Part shown: piece by piece, positions 60,404 through 64,000 of the stretch
How the letters are laid out: every line of letters begins with the position of its first letter
Position numbering within the stretch: the first letter of the stretch is position 1
NCBI RefSeq assembly: GCF_016864375.1
Contig: NZ_CP069355.1
Coordinates: forward strand, 1 to 64,000
Reading direction: 5' to 3'
Length of the DNA stretch: 64,000 nt
DNA from: Microvirga sp. VF16
GTDB taxonomy: Bacteria; Pseudomonadota; Alphaproteobacteria; Rhizobiales; Beijerinckiaceae
Made by a program: the position numbers and the translations under genes
Notes under the pieces: generated by a model
What the model was told of the DNA's origin: nothing
Databases searched by the model: none
Seen by the model: the letters and a program-made list of their open reading frames with translations, nothing else

Positions 60404-61567
60404 ATGCCCCAGTGCCATGACTTGAGCCGATCTCGGAGTGCCTTCGTACAAGACAGCACGATCATCGCCGTCGTCGAGATGAGCCAGGCCAGCTGGCTCG
60501 TGGCCGCCATGGTGCCAGGCCTTGATCGCCATCCGCTCAAGAAGCTCGAGCCGGACCAGGACGGGCTGCTGCGCCTTCTGCGGCGCTGGCAGGACGAGGC
60601 CGTCCAGGCCGGCCGCCCGATCACCCGCATTGCCGTCGCCTTCGAGGCCGGCCGTGACGGCTTCTGGCTCGCCCGCTGGCTGCGGGCGCGCGGCATCGAG
60701 GCCTACGTCATTCATCCCACCAGCATCGCCGTCTCGCGCGAGCATCGGCGAGCCAAGACCGACCGGCTCGATACCGCCTTGCTCAAGCGGGCCTTTCTCG
60801 GCTGGCTGCGTGGCGAGTCGGATCACTGCAGCATGGCGGCGATCCCGTCTTTGGCGGACGAGGACGCCAAGCGTCCGAGCCGCGAGCGTGAGAACCTGGT
60901 CGAGGAGCGCACCCGGCTCGGCAACCGCATGAAGGCAACCCTCGCCCGCTTTGGAATTCGCAGCTTCCGGCCGACACTGCGGACCGCGCCCGAACAGCTT
61001 GAGGCGCTGCGCACCCCTGAGGGTGTTCCCCTGCCGCCCAACACCCTGGCCGAGATGCGCCGGGATCTGGCCCGCCTGCAGGTCGTGCGGGAGCAGATCC
61101 GGGAGATCGAACAGGCCCGTCTGGAGCGGCTGGACAGGGCCCCTGGAGAGCGGCATAACACCATGGTTCGCCTGCTGGCCCGGGTGATCGGGGTGGGGGT
61201 CGAAACGGCGGACTTGCTCGTCAACGAGATCCTCTCGCGTAATCTGCGCGACCGCAGGGCCGTGGCCCGTTACGCGGGCCTCACCGGGGCGCCGGACGAG
61301 AGCGGAGCCAAACGCCGGGAGAAGGGCTTGGCGAGGGTGGGCAATGCTCGGGTCCGTCGCAGCATGCTCCAGCTCGCTTGGCGCTTTCTGCGGTTCCAAG
61401 CCGACAGTGATTTGGCGCGCTGGTACCGGGCCCGCACCGCAGATGGCCGGGGAGCCACGCGCAAGACCCTGATTGTCGCTCTGGCGAGGAAGTTGCTCAT
61501 TGCTCTGTGGCGTTTGGCAACGACCGGGGACCTGTCGCAGGGGATCATCCTTCGCCCGGCCGCGTGA
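60404..61567 (+). CDS. IS110-family transposase (DEDD recombinase)
   Basis: A 387-residue transposase from the ATG at 60404 (AAAGGAGCG upstream). The N-terminal RuvC-like domain begins STIIAVVEMSQASWLVAAMV, where Glu stands at the usual first Asp position. YVIHPTSIAVSREHRRAKTD and LDTALLKRAF follow (DxxDA-like). A coiled-coil middle leads to the Tnp20 domain with ARVIGVGVETADLLVNEILS and the catalytic-Ser region YAGLTGAPDESGAKRREKGL. It works with an element-encoded guide RNA. Confidence 0.88.
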   Translation: MPQCHDLSRSRSAFVQDSTIIAVVEMSQASWLVAAMVPGLDRHPLKKLEPDQDGLLRLLRRWQDEAVQAGRPITRIAVAFEAGRDGFWLARWLRARGIEAYVIHPTSIAVSREHRRAKTDRLDTALLKRAFLGWLRGESDHCSMAAIPSLADEDAKRPSRERENLVEERTRLGNRMKATLARFGIRSFRPTLRTAPEQLEALRTPEGVPLPPNTLAEMRRDLARLQVVREQIREIEQARLERLDRAPGERHNTMVRLLARVIGVGVETADLLVNEILSRNLRDRRAVARYAGLTGAPDESGAKRREKGLARVGNARVRRSMLQLAWRFLRFQADSDLARWYRARTADGRGATRKTLIVALARKLLIALWRLATTGDLSQGIILRPAA

Positions 61568-61890
61568 GGCAAAGACCAAAGAGGCGATCAAGCTTCGGCC
61601 GCCAACGGCCGACACTGATCCGAGGTGGCGGCAACCCGACCCAGAGCATGGCCATCCTGCCGTGATCAGAATGGGCCCGCCGCCGCGGAGCTGCGCCAGC
61701 GATGCGCATGACTGCATCATGGGCCCGGATCTCAGTGATCCGCCGAATACAAGGGTGCCGGGCGATCGCCCGTGCCAGACGGCCAGCTCTCCTCGGATTG
61801 TCACAAGTCCAGCCTCCGCCAGACTGCACTCAACTCCATGACAGCAGGCTAAGACAGATGAATCAGCTCTTGACTTAAACGGCCCCATAC
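61568..61890 (+). ncRNA. Candidate bridge RNA/seekRNA region of the IS1111-type element
   Basis: This 323-nt non-coding end holds CCAGAGC (61641-61647), the complement of the right half of the target (GCTCTGG), and GATCAGAA (61664-61671), identical to the left half. Joined, they give GATCAGAAGCTCTGG, the uninterrupted sequence at the insertion point. This is what a bridge RNA target loop should contain. RNA boundaries are not determined. Confidence 0.65.
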
Positions 61891-62079
61891 AAGCTCTGGC
61901 GCGAGCTCAAGCGGCTGGTTGCGGCCAATCGGCAGGCGGCCTCCATCGATGCTCTGGCCGCTGATGCCGCAGAATGGGTGCTGAGGCTGACGCCGCAACA
62001 GGCGCGTCGCAAGGCTGGCATGGTATCCAAACACTTCTGGCTCAGAAAGCTGTCGCAGAACTTTTGGCAACCTACTTAG
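61891..62079 (+). pseudogene. IS630 transposase, C-terminal part
   Basis: Encodes KLWRELKRLVAANRQAASID, ALAADAAEWVLRLTPQQARR and MVSKHFWLRKLSQNFWQPT with a TAG inside the right inverted repeat. It continues the N-terminal part exactly after removal of the inner element. Confidence 0.8.
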
Positions 62080-62598
62080 TGGTGCATCCGGCAGGTAGTG
62101 GGCTACGGCGCCGGGCCGAAGGATCTCATCAAGGCGATGAACACCATTGAGGGCCAGACATCGTCGCACACCAGTTCGATCTCGCAATATGCGGCGATCG
62201 AAGCCATTGTGGGCGATCAGAAGTATGTCGCAAACTTTGTGTCCAAGTTCCGCAAGCGTCGTGATTTCGTGGTCGAGAAAATCAACGAGGCCGAGGGCCT
62301 GACGTGCCGCGTGCCGGAGGGAGCCTTCTATGTCTTCGCCTCGTGCGCCGGCGTCATCGGCAAGACCACCGCTCAGGGCAAGCTGATCGAGACCGACACG
62401 GATTTCGCCATGTATCTGCTGGAACAATTCGGTGTCGCCGTCGTGCCGGGCAGCGGCTTCATGGCCTCGCCCTACATCCGCATTTCCTATGCCTCGTCGC
62501 TCGATGAACTCGAACGCGCGTGCGCCCGCATCCTCGCGGCCTGCGCGGCCCTTTCCGAAACCGGGAGCCGTTATGAGCAAAGCACGACAGTTGCGTGA
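62080..62598 (+). pseudogene. Class I aminotransferase, C-terminal fragment
   Basis: About 165 codons: GYGAGPKDLIKAMNTIEGQT, SISQYAAIEAIVG, PEGAFYVFASCAGVIGKT, FGVAVVPGSGFMASPYIRIS. These are the last third of an aspartate-type aminotransferase; the PLP lysine and everything before it are missing at the IS630 end. It overlaps the PEP mutase gene by 26 bp, suggesting an original operon. Confidence 0.8.
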
Positions 62599-63445
62599 TC
62601 GCATGGCCGAACGCGGCCTGGTCCACATCATGGCCGCCCACAGCCCGCTTTCCGCGCGGCTGGCGGAAGAAGCCGGCTTTGACGGCCTGTGGGCCTCGGG
62701 CTTCGAGCTCTCGGCCCTGTATGGCTTGGCGGACGTCAGCCTGGTGTCGATGACGCAGCATCTCGACATGGTCCGCGCCATGGCCGAACAGTCGTCGCTG
62801 CCGATCGTGGCCGACATCGACACCGGCTTCGGCAATGCCATCAACGTCATCTATGCGATCCAGCAGTATGAGCGCGCGGGCGCTGCCGCCGTCGTCATCG
62901 AGGACAAGACATTTCCGAAGGTCACGAGTCTCGTCGCCGACGGTCGACAGGAACTGCTGCGGATTGAGGAGTTCGAGGGCAAGATCCGCGCGGCGGTCGC
63001 CACGCGGTCCGACCCTGACTTCCTGATCATCGCCCGCACCGAAGCCCTCATCGCCGATCTCGGGGAGGACGAGTCGCTCAGGCGCGCCGCGGCGTATGAG
63101 GCGGCTGGCGCCGATATGATCCTCGTTCATTCCAAGCAGAAGACGCCAGACGAGGTCGAGAGCTTTGTCCGCGCCTGGAACGGCAAGGCACCGATCGTCA
63201 TTGTCCCCACCGCCTATCCGGAAATGAACGAGGCCCGCATCAAGGCATTCGTCAAGATCGCCATGGTCATCTATGGCAATCATGCCGTGCGCGCTTCGAT
63301 CACCGCGATGAGGGATGTGTTCTCCCGCATCCTCAAAGATCGCGGCATCCACAACGTCAACCGTGCCATCGTCTCCGTCGAGGAGGTGTTCCGCCTCCAG
63401 AAGATGGATCAGGTTAAGGCTGACGAAAAGCAGTTCCTGTGCTGA
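62573..63445 (+). CDS. PEP mutase/isocitrate lyase superfamily enzyme (phosphonopyruvate hydrolase-like)
   Basis: A 290-residue TIM-barrel enzyme. The DIDTGFGNAINVIYAIQQYE metal site (D-x-D) and the gating loop VIEDKTFPKVTSLV (EDKxFPK, about residue 115) characterise PEP mutase and phosphonopyruvate hydrolase; RTEALIADLGEDESLRRAAA follows. The VTS after FPK, rather than NS, is more like phosphonopyruvate hydrolase, which releases pyruvate and phosphate. The truncated aminotransferase before it may have made phosphonopyruvate from phosphonoalanine. Confidence 0.82.
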   Translation: MSKARQLRDRMAERGLVHIMAAHSPLSARLAEEAGFDGLWASGFELSALYGLADVSLVSMTQHLDMVRAMAEQSSLPIVADIDTGFGNAINVIYAIQQYERAGAAAVVIEDKTFPKVTSLVADGRQELLRIEEFEGKIRAAVATRSDPDFLIIARTEALIADLGEDESLRRAAAYEAAGADMILVHSKQKTPDEVESFVRAWNGKAPIVIVPTAYPEMNEARIKAFVKIAMVIYGNHAVRASITAMRDVFSRILKDRGIHNVNRAIVSVEEVFRLQKMDQVKADEKQFLC

Positions 63446-63484
63446 CTTAATCTGGGGGAGCATTCTCTCGGCAGTGCCGTCGCG

Positions 63485-63652
63485 GCCCATGATGCTGTCC
63501 ATCATACGGCTCGTGAGTCTGCGCGTGGTCCGGTGCACATCAACTCGGCGGAAGGCTTCAATGACTGGGTGCGCCGCACCGTCTCAGGTGCGTTCCACCA
63601 CATCAATGCGCATCGGGCTGATCTTTACTCCAATGAGATCGGCTTTCGCTGA
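63485..63652 (+). pseudogene. IS1595-like transposase C-terminal fragment
   Basis: The frame AHDAVHHTARESARGPVHIN, SAEGFNDWVRRTVSGAFHHI and HRADLYSNEIGFR ends at 63652. It matches the end of IS1595-group transposases (H-x-N-S-x-E-G-F motif). No start or upstream part remains. Confidence 0.65.
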
Positions 63653-64000
63653 TCACAGCGGGTCGTCACAGGCCAGGCGCCGCGACATACGCGCAAGGCC
63701 CTAAGGTCACCAAGATCCTATCGGCGCGGGTCCCGCCAGTATGGCAACTCCTAGCCGTGCTTTGCTCAGCGGGCAAATCAGGCGCCGGACCCAAGCGTGT
63801 GGGAGCGACCTTCTCTCGCGACATGCCGCCTTCTTCGATGATCTGCAGCTTGCGTTCTGTTGTCCCGCGCCGCCGGACATGGCCAGCCATCAGCTGTACC
63901 TGCCGATACTTCTCGGATACGAGCTTGTCCTTAAGCACATGCTTGAGCCTTCCTGCTGATGCGGATGCCTGGTCGAAGCGGGGCGGCTCACCAGGGCGAA
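63653..64000. other. Right-edge stretch
   Basis: No clear gene. The minus strand at 63730-63938 (ERKLQIIEEGGMSREKVA) looks faintly like a transposase N-terminus, but I cannot assign a family, and the window ends here. Confidence 0.3.

Larger units (their letters stand above)
60345..61890 (+). mobile_element. IS110/IS1111-family insertion sequence
   Basis: About 1546 bp inserted inside the IS630 transposase gene. The pentamer AAGCT lies at both junctions (60340-60344 and 61891-61895), and removing the element restores the frame MDQKLWRELKRL. Ends carry the short inverted pair ATGGGG (left) and CCCCAT (right), as in the IS1111 subgroup. The 5' non-coding part is about 60 bp; the 3' part is 323 bp. 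Confidence 0.85.
59380..62078 (+). mobile_element. IS630-family element interrupted by an IS110/IS1111-family element
   Basis: Terminal inverted repeats: left AAGTAGGTCTCCATAAGAG (from 59381) and the complement of the right end, AAGTAGGTTGCCAAAAGTT. TA lies at both ends (59380-59381, 62077-62078), matching the TA duplication of this family. Without the inserted 1.55 kb the element would be about 1.15 kb, normal for IS630. Transposase N- and C-terminal parts are split by the insertion. Confidence 0.82.

Noticed and set aside
61747..61753. ATACAAG as a donor guide of the IS1111-type element
   Set aside because: It matches the right-end junction over only 7 nt and no partner guide for the left end was found, so the match may be chance.
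60065..61888. A 607-codon minus-strand frame across the IS110-family element
   Set aside because: Antisense of the transposase; no protein features.

Overview
The window looks like part of a large conjugative plasmid, or plasmid-derived island, from an alphaproteobacterium of the order Hyphomicrobiales. Methylobacteriaceae such as Microvirga or Methylobacterium are my best guess. The basis is high GC, Rhizobiales-type VirB/VirD4 and relaxase genes, an IalB-family protein, a DUF1127 peptide and a CIRCE-controlled groES. No rRNA operon and no replication initiator were seen. The genus is inference only.

Layout. 0.2-4.1 kb: small plasmid genes, including ssb and a winged-helix regulator. 4.2-8.2 kb: a surface and secretion cargo set (trimeric autotransporter adhesin, IalB-like protein, serralysin-type RTX protease). 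8.3-24 kb: a complete VirB/VirD4 type IV secretion system. The main plus-strand operon is virB1-B2-B3-B4-B5-(lysozyme-like)-B6-B8-B9-B10-B11-virD4. A divergent minus-strand operon carries a TrbM-like protein, a second VirB5, a VirB7-like lipoprotein and an SNase-like protein. 24.1-25.0 kb: a PrlF/YhaV toxin-antitoxin pair with tandem operators. 25.2-28.6 kb: a broken integrase, 9-bp iterons, a DUF3800 gene, small unknown genes and a decayed tRNA-Arg-like sequence. 28.6-34.3 kb: relaxase and MobC, then a repeat-rich partition region, ParA and three tandem ribbon-helix-helix paralogues.

34.3-40.5 kb is a plasmid accessory zone built from duplicated modules. Two VapBC pairs each sit beside a WGR-domain remnant. 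Each is followed by a promoter, a short RNA-like hairpin and terminator, and a cloverleaf-like structured element. The two copies differ in sequence but keep their base pairing. Between them, a second duplicated structured leader of about 330 nt precedes both ardC and a DUF2958 gene. I consider these two families of structured elements the best candidates for something undescribed.

40.4-49.0 kb: decayed chromosomal-type genes (methyltransferase, hemolysin III), then a full Wadjet anti-plasmid system, jetABCD. 49.4-59 kb: a mosaic of intact genes (groES, a TetR regulator with a dehydrogenase, CYTH, DUF1127, MFS exporter) and gene fragments (SulP STAS, phnN, a membrane protein). 59.4-62.1 kb: an IS630-family element interrupted by an IS110/IS1111-family element. 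The long 3' non-coding end of the inner element contains two short stretches that together spell its insertion site, as expected of a bridge RNA/seekRNA. 62.1-64 kb: a truncated aminotransferase, an intact PEP mutase-family gene and an IS1595-like transposase tail.

Together the genes provide DNA transfer (relaxase, MobC, T4SS, VirD4), maintenance (ParA/RHH, three toxin-antitoxin pairs), survival on entering a new host (ArdC, SSB) and exclusion of other plasmids (Wadjet).
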